A DNA stretch of 64,000 nucleotides from Enterobacter oligotrophicus (GTDB lineage: Bacteria > Pseudomonadota > Gammaproteobacteria > Enterobacterales > Enterobacteriaceae): positions 2,480,001-2,544,000 of the forward strand of contig NZ_AP019007.1 of NCBI RefSeq assembly GCF_009176645.1, given 5' to 3'. Positions 34,891-44,366 of this stretch are shown here, piece by piece. A model generated the notes under the pieces. It was not told the DNA's origin, ran no database searches, and saw only the letters and a list, made by a program, of their open reading frames with translations. The translations under genes and the position numbers were made by a program. Positions within the stretch are counted from its first letter, which is position 1; every line of letters begins with the position of its first letter.

Positions 34891-34916
34891 GAAAAAAGCC
34901 CATCCGAAGATGGGCT
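34891..34916 (-). terminator. glnA terminator
   Basis: On the minus strand AGCCCATC, loop TTCG, GATGGGCT, then a T-run form a strong rho-independent terminator 62 bases after the glnA stop. It partly separates glnA from glnLG. In E. coli the glnA 3' UTR is the source of the small RNA GlnZ; the U-rich segment and terminator here would fit such an RNA, but I cannot confirm it. Confidence 0.93.
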
Positions 34917-34978
34917 GAAAGTTTCCACGGCAACAAAAAATCTTCTGGCGAGTGTCTCGCCGGGTATTAATTTTTTAC

Positions 34979-36388
34979 TTAAACGCTGTAGTACAGTTCG
35001 AACTCAACCGGATGCGGAGTCATACGCACGCGGTCATTCTCTTCAGTACGCAGCGCAATGTAAGCATCGATAGCTTCATCAGTGAACACGCCGCCAGCCG
35101 TCAGGAACTCACGGTCTGCGTCCAGCGCCTGCAGGGCTTCTTCCAGAGAGCCAGCAACCTGTGGGATCTCTTTCGCTTCTTCTGGCGGCAGGTCGTACAG
35201 GTTTTTGTCCATCGCTTCGCCTGGGTGGATCTTGTTCTTGATACCGTCCAGACCGGCCATCAGCAGTGCTGCGAAGCACAGGTACGGGTTAGCAGCCGGG
35301 TCCGGGAAGCGCACTTCGATACGACGTGCTTTCGGAGACGCAACCACCGGGATACGGATAGAAGCAGAACGGTTACGGGCAGAGTACGCCAGCATGACTG
35401 GTGCTTCGTAGCCTGGGACCAGACGCTTATAGGAGTTAGTGGTTGGGTTTGCCAGGGCGTTGATCGCTTTAGCGTGTTTGATAACACCACCGATGTAGTG
35501 CAGCGCCTGCTCAGACAAACCGGCATATTTGTCGCCAGAGAACAGGTTAGTACCGTTCTTGGACAGGGACATGTGGCAGTGCATACCGGAACCGTTGTCG
35601 CCAAACATTGGTTTTGGCATGAAGGTCGCGGTCTTACCGAAACGGTGCGCCACGTTGTGTACAACGTATTTGTAGATCTGAATCTCATCCGCTTTTTTGG
35701 TCATGGTGTTGAAGCGGGTCGCGATTTCGTTCTGGCCAGCGGTCGCCACTTCGTGGTGATGCGCTTCAACAACCAGGCCCATCTCTTCCATGATCAGACA
35801 CATGGTAGAACGGATGTCCTGTGAAGAATCGACCGGAGGAACCGGGAAGTAACCGCCTTTCACGCCAGGACGGTGACCTTTGTTACCACCTTCGTATTTG
35901 GTGGAAGAGTTCCATGCACCTTCGATGTCATCGATGGCAACGTGAGAACCTGAAATAGACGCGCCGAAACGGATATCGTCAAACAGGAAGAACTCTGGCT
36001 CTGGCCCGAACAGAACGGTGTCTGCAATGCCGGTAGAACGCAGGTACTCTTCAGCACGTTTCGCAATGGAACGTGGGTCGCGGTCATAGCCCTGCAGGGT
36101 GCCTGGCTCGAGAATATCGCAGCGGATGATCAGGGTTGGTTCTTCGTAGAACGGATCAATCAGCGCAGTAGTGGCATCTGGCATCAGAACCATGTCGGAT
36201 TCGTTAATACCTTTCCAGCCGCCAATGGAGGAGCCGTCAAACATTTTGCCTTCTTCAAAGAATTCGGCGTTCACCTGATGAGCAGGGATCGTGACGTGCT
36301 GTTCTTTACCTTTGGTATCGGTGAAGCGCAGATCAACAAACTTCACTTCATGTTCGTTCAGCATCGTCAAAACGTGTTCAGCGGACAT
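34979..36388 (-). CDS. glnA: Glutamine synthetase, type I
   Basis: GlnA makes glutamine from glutamate, ammonia and ATP as a dodecamer, and is the main ammonia-assimilating enzyme under low nitrogen. It is 469 aa, the E. coli length. Landmarks: [16 protein letters not shown] near residue 50, the Mg-binding EPEFFLFDD (about 129-137), the ATP-binding [13 protein letters not shown], and the adenylylation site tyrosine in [11 protein letters not shown] (about residue 398). Upstream lie a sigma-54 promoter and NtrC sites. Confidence 0.99.
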   Translation of the reverse strand: MSAEHVLTMLNEHEVKFVDLRFTDTKGKEQHVTIPAHQVNAEFFEEGKMFDGSSIGGWKGINESDMVLMPDATTALIDPFYEEPTLIIRCDILEPGTLQGYDRDPRSIAKRAEEYLRSTGIADTVLFGPEPEFFLFDDIRFGASISGSHVAIDDIEGAWNSSTKYEGGNKGHRPGVKGGYFPVPPVDSSQDIRSTMCLIMEEMGLVVEAHHHEVATAGQNEIATRFNTMTKKADEIQIYKYVVHNVAHRFGKTATFMPKPMFGDNGSGMHCHMSLSKNGTNLFSGDKYAGLSEQALHYIGGVIKHAKAINALANPTTNSYKRLVPGYEAPVMLAYSARNRSASIRIPVVASPKARRIEVRFPDPAANPYLCFAALLMAGLDGIKNKIHPGEAMDKNLYDLPPEEAKEIPQVAGSLEEALQALDADREFLTAGGVFTDEAIDAYIALRTEENDRVRMTPHPVEFELYYSV

Positions 36389-36475
36389 ACTTAACTCTCC
36401 AGATTGGTCATTGTCGTCGTGGTAACGAGGTCTTCAAATCGGCTGTGCTGCCATCTTTTTACTGTATTTGTATAA

Positions 36476-36492
36476 AGCGAAATCTGTGCCAA
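36476..36492 (-). promoter_or_regulatory. Sigma-54 promoter glnAp2
   Basis: On the minus strand TTGGCACAGATTTCGCT has the GG(-24)/GC(-12) pattern of RpoN promoters, and it reads like the E. coli glnAp2 core. It gives a leader of about 75 nt before glnA. Confidence 0.92.
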
Positions 36493-36522
36493 CTTTTAAA
36501 ACACCCCAAAAAGGCGTTATCA

Positions 36523-36613
36523 TGCGCACCATAGTGCAAAAGGGCTGCACCACGATGGTTTTGTTGCACCAGTGTAGTGCTTCAATGTGAACATTGAGCA
36601 CCATATTGGTGCA
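36523..36613. promoter_or_regulatory. NtrC enhancer sites upstream of glnA
   Basis: Three dyads of the TGCAC-N-GTGCA type are visible: AGCACCATATTGGTGCA (36597-36613, strong), TGCACCAGTGTAGTGC (36565-36580, strong) and TGCGCACCATAGTGCAA (36523-36539, weaker). A further weak half site lies near 36545. The two strong sites 100 to 130 bases upstream of glnAp2 form the enhancer, and the weak ones act as governor sites in E. coli. The remaining gap up to typA at 36766 must carry the typA promoter. Confidence 0.88.
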
Positions 36614-36765
36614 ATTTACGTTAAAGTGCCCTTTTACCGCTCCGTGAAAGCGATCACAAAGCATCTCTGCAATACTTGTTTGCGGGGGATGTTTGTGATC
36701 CTGTTTTGTAGTGCGATTAATCCGTGTACAATAACGCGCTATTTCTAAATGCCTGAGGCAAAGTT

Positions 36766-38589
36766 GTGATCGAAAAATTGCGTAACATCGCCATCATCGC
36801 GCACGTCGACCATGGTAAAACTACCCTGGTTGATAAGCTGCTGCAGCAGTCCGGTACGTTTGATGCTCGTGCCGAAACTCAAGAGCGTGTGATGGACTCC
36901 AACGATTTGGAGAAAGAGCGTGGGATTACCATCCTCGCTAAAAACACCGCTATCAAATGGAATGACTACCGTATCAACATCGTTGATACCCCAGGGCACG
37001 CCGACTTCGGTGGTGAAGTTGAACGTGTAATGTCCATGGTAGACTCCGTTCTGCTGGTCGTTGACGCAATGGATGGCCCAATGCCCCAGACGCGCTTCGT
37101 GACCAAAAAAGCGTTTGCTCATGGTCTGAAGCCAATCGTTGTTATCAACAAAGTTGACCGTCCTGGCGCGCGTCCTGACTGGGTTGTTGACCAGGTATTT
37201 GACCTGTTCGTTAACCTCGACGCGACCGACGAGCAGCTGGACTTCCCTATCGTTTACGCCTCTGCGCTGAACGGTATCGCAGGTCTGGATCACGAAGACA
37301 TGGCTGAAGACATGACTCCGCTGTACCAGGCGATTGTTGACCGTGTTCCTGCGCCAAACGTTGACCTGGAAGGCACCCTGCAGATGCAGATCTCTCAGCT
37401 CGATTACAACAACTATGTTGGTGTCATCGGCATTGGTCGTATCAAGCGCGGTAAAGTGAAGCCTAACCAGCAGGTCACTATCATTGATAGCGAAGGCAAA
37501 ACCCGTAACGGTAAAGTCGGTAAAGTACTGACTCACCTGGGCCTTGAGCGTATCGAGAGCGACATTGCTGAAGCTGGCGACATCATTGCAATCACCGGTC
37601 TGGGTGAGCTGAACATCTCTGACACTATCTGCGATCCGCAGAACGTCGAAGCGCTGCCAGCCCTGTCCGTTGATGAACCAACCGTATCCATGTTCTTTAA
37701 CGTCAACACCTCTCCGTTCTGTGGTAAAGAAGGTAAGTTCGTTACCTCCCGTCAGATCCTTGACCGTCTGAACAAAGAGCTGGTGCACAACGTTGCGTTG
37801 CGCGTTGAAGAAACCGAAGACGCTGATGCATTCCGCGTTTCTGGTCGTGGTGAGCTGCACCTGTCAGTTCTGATCGAAAACATGCGTCGTGAAGGTTTCG
37901 AGATGGCGGTTTCCCGTCCGAAAGTTATCTTCCGCGAAATCGACGGCCGTAAACAAGAGCCGTTCGAAAACGTCACGCTGGACGTTGAAGAGCAGCACCA
38001 GGGTTCTGTGATGCAGGCGCTGGGCGAGCGTAAAGGCGACCTGAAAAACATGAATCCAGATGGCAAAGGCCGCGTACGTCTCGACTACGTGATCCCAAGC
38101 CGTGGCCTGATCGGCTTCCGTTCTGAGTTCATGACCATGACCTCCGGTACGGGCCTGCTGTACTCCACCTTCAGCCATTACGACGACGTGCGTCCGGGCG
38201 AAGTGGGCCAGCGTAACAACGGCGTGCTGATCTCCAACGGTCAGGGTAAAGCGGTTGCGTTTGCACTGTTCGGTCTGCAGGATCGCGGTAAGCTGTTCCT
38301 GGGTCACGGTGCTGAAGTTTACGAAGGCCAGATCATCGGTATTCACAGTCGTTCTAACGACCTGACCGTTAACTGCCTGACCGGTAAGAAACTGACCAAC
38401 ATGCGTGCGTCCGGTACTGACGAAGCCACGGTTCTGGTTCCACCGATCAAGATGACCCTGGAGCAAGCTCTGGAATTCATCGATGACGACGAACTGGTAG
38501 AAGTGACTCCTCAGTCAATTCGTATCCGTAAACGTCACCTGACCGAGAACGATCGTAAACGTGCTATGCGCGGTGCGAAAGAAGACTAA
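36766..38589 (+). CDS. typA: TypA/BipA, ribosome-associated translational GTPase
   Basis: BipA is an EF-G-like GTPase that assists 50S assembly and low-temperature growth. The start is a GTG at 36766 ([17 protein letters not shown]), 607 aa, as in E. coli. G1 AHVDHGKTT (12-20), switch RGITI, G3 DTPGH, G4 NKVD and G5 SA are intact; domain II, domain V-like and the BipA-specific C-terminal domain ([14 protein letters not shown]) follow. It is a single-gene unit ending at a REP and a bidirectional terminator. Confidence 0.98.
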   Translation: MIEKLRNIAIIAHVDHGKTTLVDKLLQQSGTFDARAETQERVMDSNDLEKERGITILAKNTAIKWNDYRINIVDTPGHADFGGEVERVMSMVDSVLLVVDAMDGPMPQTRFVTKKAFAHGLKPIVVINKVDRPGARPDWVVDQVFDLFVNLDATDEQLDFPIVYASALNGIAGLDHEDMAEDMTPLYQAIVDRVPAPNVDLEGTLQMQISQLDYNNYVGVIGIGRIKRGKVKPNQQVTIIDSEGKTRNGKVGKVLTHLGLERIESDIAEAGDIIAITGLGELNISDTICDPQNVEALPALSVDEPTVSMFFNVNTSPFCGKEGKFVTSRQILDRLNKELVHNVALRVEETEDADAFRVSGRGELHLSVLIENMRREGFEMAVSRPKVIFREIDGRKQEPFENVTLDVEEQHQGSVMQALGERKGDLKNMNPDGKGRVRLDYVIPSRGLIGFRSEFMTMTSGTGLLYSTFSHYDDVRPGEVGQRNNGVLISNGQGKAVAFALFGLQDRGKLFLGHGAEVYEGQIIGIHSRSNDLTVNCLTGKKLTNMRASGTDEATVLVPPIKMTLEQALEFIDDDELVEVTPQSIRIRKRHLTENDRKRAMRGAKED

Positions 38590-38600
38590 TACGGTCAATC

Positions 38601-38634
38601 CGTAGGCCGGGTAAGCGCGAGCGCCACCCGGCAA
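38601..38634. repeat. REP-type unit after typA
   Basis: GTAGGCCGGGTAAGCGCGAG followed by CGCCACCCGGC is a REP palindrome between the typA stop and the shared terminator. Confidence 0.75.
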
Positions 38635-38636
38635 CT

Positions 38637-38667
38637 AAAAAGCCGCTGAGAGATCAGCGGCTTTTTT
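38637..38667. terminator. Bidirectional terminator typA/ompL
   Basis: AAAAAGCCGCTGA, loop GAGA, TCAGCGGCTTTTTT forms a 13-bp stem with A-runs and T-runs on both sides. It ends typA on the plus strand and the sulfoquinovose operon on the minus strand, just one base from the ompL stop. The E. coli genes yihL, yihM and yihN, which lie here, are absent. Confidence 0.93.
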
Positions 38668-38668
38668 A

Positions 38669-39355
38669 TTAGAACGAGTACCGTAACCCCAACCGAATCC
38701 GGTACTGCTCCCGGTTGTAATCATTCCATCGGTCCAGCCACTGGAGTTCGAGGTACGGCAGCCAGTTTCTGTCGATCCTGTAGCTGAACTTATTGGTCAT
38801 TTCCCAGTGATGGTCTTTGCCATTTTTGCTGTGGTAATCGTTCACGCGCTGGAAAAAGTGCGGCTCAAAGGTGTAGAAAAACGCATCCGTAACGTTGAAA
38901 TTCCAGTAGTTGGCAAACTCGTGCGTGTCGTTCTTATCCATCTGCCCGTTATAGTCCGGCGTGTCGTAATTATTATGGTTATAGCGATAGCGGAACGTCA
39001 GATTAAACCAGTCCGTAAATTTATAGTTAGTATCTAAATAAACCGCGCCACCCGATCCGGCGCTGCTGTCGTTAATCAAGCCGCCGGGCTGAAAAGTGAG
39101 CTTTTCCGTGGGCTTAAAGAGCGGATACCATCCTTCGATTTCGTTATAGCTGTGCTTAAGTTCGTCCCATTTCCCCACGTTATAGGCATTGGTGAACATC
39201 AACCCTGCGCCCATATCGAAGTTATAGCCAGCACGCAGGATTACCTCGTGCAGTTCAGAGGCCGTATTGTATGCTTCGCGGGTTTCGACATACGCCCCGG
39301 CAAATACCGGGCAGGACACAGACGACACGATCAGTACAGTGATGATTCTTTTCAT
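38669..39355 (-). CDS. ompL: OmpL, KdgM-family outer-membrane porin
   Basis: OmpL is a small monomeric porin of the KdgM family, taken to admit sulfoquinovose or its glycosides. From the ATG at 39355 (MKRIITVLIVSSVSCPVFAG) it is 228 aa with a signal peptide cleaved at about FA|GAYVETRE (residue 20). The sequence is rich in alternating aromatic beta-strands and ends in YSF, a C-terminal phenylalanine typical of outer-membrane barrels. It is the last gene of the yih operon, 74 bases after yihO. Confidence 0.93.
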   Translation of the reverse strand: MKRIITVLIVSSVSCPVFAGAYVETREAYNTASELHEVILRAGYNFDMGAGLMFTNAYNVGKWDELKHSYNEIEGWYPLFKPTEKLTFQPGGLINDSSAGSGGAVYLDTNYKFTDWFNLTFRYRYNHNNYDTPDYNGQMDKNDTHEFANYWNFNVTDAFFYTFEPHFFQRVNDYHSKNGKDHHWEMTNKFSYRIDRNWLPYLELQWLDRWNDYNREQYRIRLGLRYSF

Positions 39356-39429
39356 AATTTGTCCATGTATCAGGTACAGAAAGGCCACCCTCCTGATTAA
39401 CAGGAAGGAAATAACGGCCGGATTTATTG

Positions 39430-40854
39430 TTATAAAGTGACTGCTGACGCTTTATTGTTGGTGGTCATCTCAGGGGTATTCGCGGTTTGTTTTTTCCGTT
39501 TTCCAATCTCCTCGATAATAAAGGCGAAGCGTGCTTCGTTGAGTTTATAAAACAGTCCCATCGTGATGGCGGCGATAATCGCCAGGCCGCACGGCCAGAG
39601 GAAAATAAGCTGACGCAACCCAAGCAGCGTGCCCGCGCTCTGCACGGCATGGGGAACGTAGCCAATCTGGGTCAGCATAATGCCCGGCAAAAAACCGGCG
39701 AGGGCGGCGGAGATTTTGCGCGAGAAGGTGTAGCCGGTATACACCGACCCTTCAGCGCGAATGCCGGTTTTCCACTCGCCGTAATCAACGGTATCCGGCA
39801 CCAGCGCCCAGTTCAGGCTGTTCACAAACGCCGTACCGAAGAAGGCCATACAGGAAAAGAGCACGAACAGCAGGGAGCTGGTCCCCCAGAGGAAGTTCAT
39901 CACGTCTCCCACGGCCCACAGCGTCAGCCCGCCGAGATAAACGGGCTTCTTGCCGAAACGCTTGACCGCGCCGGGCACCAGAAACACGCCAATCAGAATG
40001 CAGCCCATGCTGAAAAATCCCATCCACGACAGCAAATGCAGATCGTTCAGCACGTACTGGGTGTAATAGACCTGAATTGCCAGTTTGATATTGAACGCGG
40101 CGAGGGTACAGAGGTTGGCGATGCACAACACCAGCAACGGCGGATTACGGAAGATGGCGCAAAAGGATTTCAGAATGCCGGGCTTATGATGATCGGGCGT
40201 GATCTCCACATAACGCTCTTTCACGCCGCTGTAGCACCACCACATACAAAAAAGCCCGCAAGTGACAAACACCAGCGCGGCCACCAGATAGCCGAGGGAC
40301 GGCTGGCTGACGAACAGCGCCTGGATGGGCATAAATCCTACCGTACAAAGCAACAGCCCGACCGTTGCGCCCCCCTGACGCCACGCCGCAAGCTGCGCGC
40401 GCTCGTTCGGGTTTTTGGTGATGGCCGGGACCATCGCACCGTAGGCGCAATTCATCAGGCTATAGCAGAGGCCAAACATCATAAACAGTACGGTGGCGAG
40501 GGCCGTTTTCACCGTCAGGCTAAAGTCGTTGGCCATAAACTGCGCCGTGGCAACCAGCGCCACCGGCACGGAGGCATACAGAATGAACGGCCGGAATTTC
40601 CCCCTCGCACCGATATTACGCCGGGAGTCCAACAGCACGCCGGTCAGCATGTCGGTCAACGCGGTAAAAAACTTCGCCACCAGGAAAATAATGCCGCCAT
40701 AGAACGCGGGCATGCCCAGTTCGTCAGTGTAAAATTTCAGAAGATACAGCGTGCCGATACACAACATCAGGTTAGAGCCAAAATCGCCCATGCCGTAGGC
40801 GCACTTCTCGCGTAGGCTCAACTTCAGGGTTAACGGATCAGTATTGTGTGTCAT
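39430..40854 (-). CDS. yihO: YihO, putative sulfoquinovose importer (GPH family)
   Basis: YihO is a 12-helix inner-membrane symporter of the glycoside-pentoside-hexuronide:cation family, thought to import sulfoquinovose. It is 474 aa. The GPH hallmark regions are present: GMGDFGSNLMLCIGTLYLLK at the N-terminus and GEWKTGIRAEGSVYTGYTF near residue 365. It is about half identical to the neighbouring yihP product, which points to tandem duplication. One of the two may export the end product dihydroxypropanesulfonate. Confidence 0.93.
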   Translation of the reverse strand: MTHNTDPLTLKLSLREKCAYGMGDFGSNLMLCIGTLYLLKFYTDELGMPAFYGGIIFLVAKFFTALTDMLTGVLLDSRRNIGARGKFRPFILYASVPVALVATAQFMANDFSLTVKTALATVLFMMFGLCYSLMNCAYGAMVPAITKNPNERAQLAAWRQGGATVGLLLCTVGFMPIQALFVSQPSLGYLVAALVFVTCGLFCMWWCYSGVKERYVEITPDHHKPGILKSFCAIFRNPPLLVLCIANLCTLAAFNIKLAIQVYYTQYVLNDLHLLSWMGFFSMGCILIGVFLVPGAVKRFGKKPVYLGGLTLWAVGDVMNFLWGTSSLLFVLFSCMAFFGTAFVNSLNWALVPDTVDYGEWKTGIRAEGSVYTGYTFSRKISAALAGFLPGIMLTQIGYVPHAVQSAGTLLGLRQLIFLWPCGLAIIAAITMGLFYKLNEARFAFIIEEIGKRKKQTANTPEMTTNNKASAVTL

Positions 40855-40897
40855 GGTCGATCCTCACAGCGCCCCGCAGGGCGCTCTATCACGTCAT

Positions 40898-42280
40898 TTA
40901 TGCCGTACGTTTGCGCAATTCAATTTCTTCCACAATGCGCACATACATCTTCTCGTTGAGGTTGTAGAAGCAGCCCATCGCCACGATGGTGATGACCGCC
41001 AGCAGGCATGGGTAGATGAAAATCAGCTGCCGCAGCCCTTCAACCGTTCCGGCGGATTGCACCACATTGGGTACATAGCCGATTTGCGTCAGCATCATGC
41101 CGGGGAAGAAACCGGCCAGCGCCTGTGACACCTTACGGAAGAAGGTAAAGCCGGTATAAACCGTCCCCTCAGAGCGCACGCCGGTGCGCCATTCGCCGTA
41201 TTCCACGGTATCGGAGACCAGCGCCCAGTTCAGGCTGTTCACAAACGCGGAGCCAAAGAACGCCAGGCAGGAGAACGCCACGAAGCTCACCGAGCCGCCG
41301 CCAAAGAAATAGTTGAGCAGATCGCCTGCCACCCAAATCATTAGCCCGCTGATATAGACCTTCTTCTTACCGAAGCGCCGCACCGCGCCGGGCATCATAA
41401 AGACGCCGATAAAAATGCAGCCCATGCTGAAAAATCCCATATACGACAGCAAAATCGGATCGTTCAGTACGTACTGTGTGTAGTAGACCTGGATGGCGAG
41501 TTTGACGTTAAAGGCACCGAGTGTGCACAGGTTAGCGATGCAGAGTATAAACAGCGGACGGTTACCGGCGATAGCGCGAAACGACTGCAATAACCCCGGT
41601 TTTTGCGCCGAACTGGCAGGGTGCGTCTCGACGTAACGCTCGGTCACGCCTTTGTAGCACCACCACATAAAGAACAGGCCGAACAGCGAGAAGAGGGTCG
41701 CGGCAAAGATATAGCCAAGCTGGTCATTGCCCTCTATCAGGTTCATCACCGGCACAAAACCGACGGTACAGAGCAGCAGGCCAAGCGTGGCCCCTCCCTG
41801 ACGCCAGGCGGCCAGCGACGCGCGTTCGTCCGGGTTTTTGGTAATCGCGGGCACCATTGCGCCGTAGGAGCAGTTCATCATGCTGAAGAACAGGCCGTAC
41901 AGCATGAACAGCACCGTCGCCATCACCGTTTTACCCGTTACCTCAAACGGCGTACCGACGAAGTTGGCGATTGCCAACAGCGTGACCGGAAATGCTGCAT
42001 ACAGCACGAACGGGCGGAACTTCCCTTTAGGCCCAATCTTGCGCCGGGAGTCGAGCATGATCCCGGTGCCCATATCGGTAAAGGCAGTAAAGAACTTGGC
42101 AATCAAAAAGATAATACCGCCATACGTGCCTGGTAAGCCCAGCACGTCGGTATAGAATTTCAGCAGATACAGCGTACCGATATCCAGCAGGATGTTAGAG
42201 CCGAGATCGCCCATCCCGTAGGCGAGTTTTTCTTTAAACGGCAGGCGCAGGGTCGCCGGATCAGAAGTATGTTGACTCAT
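40898..42280 (-). CDS. yihP: YihP, GPH-family symporter, putative sulfonate transporter
   Basis: YihP is the paralogue of YihO, with 12 predicted helices, in the inner membrane. It may export 2,3-dihydroxypropane-1-sulfonate or import sulfoquinovose glycosides; the substrate is inferred from context. From the conserved ATG (MSQHTSDPATLRLPFKEK) it is 460 aa; a TTG start 13 codons upstream is unlikely. GEWRTGVRSEGTVYTGFTFF is the conserved late signature. It lies between yihQ and yihO in one operon with short gaps. Confidence 0.93.
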   Translation of the reverse strand: MSQHTSDPATLRLPFKEKLAYGMGDLGSNILLDIGTLYLLKFYTDVLGLPGTYGGIIFLIAKFFTAFTDMGTGIMLDSRRKIGPKGKFRPFVLYAAFPVTLLAIANFVGTPFEVTGKTVMATVLFMLYGLFFSMMNCSYGAMVPAITKNPDERASLAAWRQGGATLGLLLCTVGFVPVMNLIEGNDQLGYIFAATLFSLFGLFFMWWCYKGVTERYVETHPASSAQKPGLLQSFRAIAGNRPLFILCIANLCTLGAFNVKLAIQVYYTQYVLNDPILLSYMGFFSMGCIFIGVFMMPGAVRRFGKKKVYISGLMIWVAGDLLNYFFGGGSVSFVAFSCLAFFGSAFVNSLNWALVSDTVEYGEWRTGVRSEGTVYTGFTFFRKVSQALAGFFPGMMLTQIGYVPNVVQSAGTVEGLRQLIFIYPCLLAVITIVAMGCFYNLNEKMYVRIVEEIELRKRTA

Positions 42281-42325
42281 TATTATTCTCCGACTGCCCG
42301 CAGATTTCCCTGCGGGCAAGCCTTA

Positions 42326-44350
42326 TCAGATATGACGTAAGGTGCCAAACAGGTCTGCCCATTCGCTTTGCTGGCGATAAAAGACCGGTGGTTTGCCGAG
42401 TGGAGCGGCAATGGTCACTTCACCGCCCTGGTACGCTTCACCCGTCCAGGCATTGACCCAGTTGTCCTGCGGCAGATACAACGTCCAGTCGCGGCGTCCC
42501 TCTTCATGAACAGGCGCGACCAGCAGGTCACGGCCAAACAGATACTGGTATTTCAGCGTGTAGGCGCGCGCGTCGTCTTCATAGTGCAGGAACAGCGGGC
42601 GCATCACCGGCAGGCCGCTTTTCGCGTTCTGCGCGACGGCGGCTTTGATATACGGCTTCAGGGTGGTAAAGACGGTGGTCATGCGCGCGAAGTGCGCGAT
42701 GGTTTCCGCATCGCCGTCGAACTGCCAGTTATCGCCAGGACGGTTCCCTTCGTGGGTACGCATCATCGGCGTAAAGGCGCTGAAATCGCACCAGCGCAGC
42801 AGCAGCTCCTTGCTGCGTTTCATCTCGAACAGGGTGGTATAGCCACCAATGTCGCTGTGGTGCAGGCCGTGCCCGGTCATCGCCAGAGACAGCGCTGCTG
42901 GCACCACCGATGCCAGGCCGTCGTCCAGGCTCCAGTCAACGTTCTGATCTCCCGCCCACATCATCACCGAGTGCTTCTGGCTGCCGGTATAGCCCGCGCG
43001 CATAAAGAACAGGATCTCCCCGAGCTTGCCGGTCTCTTCCAGCGCCTCGTAGTTACATTTCGCCCACAGGGCAGGCCAGGCGTTATGCATGATCTCCGCG
43101 CTGACGCCGTTGTGCAGGAAGGTATCGGTCGGCAGATATTCCCCGAAATCGGCCATCCAGCCGCCACATCCCAGCGCGATCAGGTTCTTTTTAATGACCT
43201 CTTTGTACCAGTCCCAGGCTTCCGGGTTGGTCAGGTCGATAACGCCCGCGTAGAACTCGCCGAATTCGACGTGGTAGTCCTTGCCGTCGGCGTCTTTGGT
43301 CAAATAGCCGCGCTTTGACGCCTCCTCGCACAAATCCTTATCGCTGGCGACATAGGGGTTGATATAGGAGAGGAACTGCACGCCTTCCTCTTTCCACTGC
43401 GCAATTCGCTCGTCAAGCTGCGGATAAAGCTCGCTGTTCCACTTCCAGTTCCACATCACGCGTTTGCCGAAGGACGTCATGCGGATGCCGGACCAGTCCT
43501 GCGCCCAGATGCCGTTCACCTTCACGCCAGCGTTGCGCATGGTATCCAGCTTTTGCTGGCACACGTCGGTACCGCCCTGAATACCCAACGTCACGCCGTC
43601 GTACACCCAGTCCGGCAGTTCGGGTTGACGTCCCAGCAGGCCGGTCAGTTTTTCCAGCAGATCGACATACGTTTCTGCACATTCGAAGCGCAGCGTGGCG
43701 TTATTTTCCCAGAACGCCAGTTCGTGGAAGTCCGGCGCGCTGAAGTCGAAATTCATGTAGCAGCTGTTATCGACGTGGCAATAATATTTCTGCGTACTCA
43801 CGAAGGTAGGTTGCGGGAAGAAGGTCCAGTAGTAGTCGCCGCCCGCATTCTCTTTGCAGTCGGCCTGCCAGGTCACATAAGTCTGCTTATTGCGGCCCAC
43901 GCCCTGTTCGCTGGTCCACAGCGGGAACGGCTTGCCGCGCAAGTCAAAGTACGAGAACTGCTCGCCGCAGCCGTAAATGTGATCGTCAGGCTGAGCCGCC
44001 AGCCGTAACCAGATGCGGTTATGGCTGGTGGCGTCGTTATTGAGCTTCAGCTCCAGCCGGCCTTCGACATCGACACCTACCAGTAGCGTGGCACTCACCG
44101 CGTCGCCACGAGTAAAACGGATCGCCCAGCCCGTGTTTTGTTGCGTGACGGTGGCATCCGTCAGCGCAATCTTTTCGTTGAGTTTGTCCTTGATGCTGAA
44201 ATTACCGCGAAACATCTCGATATCGGCCTCACCTGCGCCGATCCACAGGCAAGGAGACTCAACCGAGTGTGAAAGAATCAGACGGTCCTGCCAGTGCAGG
44301 GTGAAACCACTTTCGTTATTTTTCAGGTTAATATTGTGTAGGGTACGCAT
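42326..44350 (-). CDS. yihQ: YihQ, sulfoquinovosidase (GH31)
   Basis: YihQ hydrolyses alpha-sulfoquinovosides such as sulfoquinovosyl glycerol to free sulfoquinovose. It is 674 aa (E. coli 678). The catalytic nucleophile aspartate is in GGWMADFGEYLPTD (about residue 401) and the acid/base aspartate in WAGDQNVDWSLDDG (about 468). Sulfonate-recognition residues known from E. coli are kept: Q in WAQDW, and R and W in GKRVMW (E. coli Q288, R301, W304). This supports true sulfoquinovosidase activity rather than a general alpha-glucosidase. It is directly followed by yihP. Confidence 0.96.
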   Translation of the reverse strand: MRTLHNINLKNNESGFTLHWQDRLILSHSVESPCLWIGAGEADIEMFRGNFSIKDKLNEKIALTDATVTQQNTGWAIRFTRGDAVSATLLVGVDVEGRLELKLNNDATSHNRIWLRLAAQPDDHIYGCGEQFSYFDLRGKPFPLWTSEQGVGRNKQTYVTWQADCKENAGGDYYWTFFPQPTFVSTQKYYCHVDNSCYMNFDFSAPDFHELAFWENNATLRFECAETYVDLLEKLTGLLGRQPELPDWVYDGVTLGIQGGTDVCQQKLDTMRNAGVKVNGIWAQDWSGIRMTSFGKRVMWNWKWNSELYPQLDERIAQWKEEGVQFLSYINPYVASDKDLCEEASKRGYLTKDADGKDYHVEFGEFYAGVIDLTNPEAWDWYKEVIKKNLIALGCGGWMADFGEYLPTDTFLHNGVSAEIMHNAWPALWAKCNYEALEETGKLGEILFFMRAGYTGSQKHSVMMWAGDQNVDWSLDDGLASVVPAALSLAMTGHGLHHSDIGGYTTLFEMKRSKELLLRWCDFSAFTPMMRTHEGNRPGDNWQFDGDAETIAHFARMTTVFTTLKPYIKAAVAQNAKSGLPVMRPLFLHYEDDARAYTLKYQYLFGRDLLVAPVHEEGRRDWTLYLPQDNWVNAWTGEAYQGGEVTIAAPLGKPPVFYRQQSEWADLFGTLRHI

Positions 44351-44366
44351 AAGATCTCCGTCTTTA

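Noticed and set aside
36745..37860. 371-codon minus-strand ORF
   Set aside because: Antisense shadow of typA, a well-conserved GTPase gene on the plus strand.
39487..40815. 442-codon plus-strand ORF
   Set aside because: It is a shadow antisense to yihO, produced by codon bias; the minus-strand gene matches a known family over its full length.
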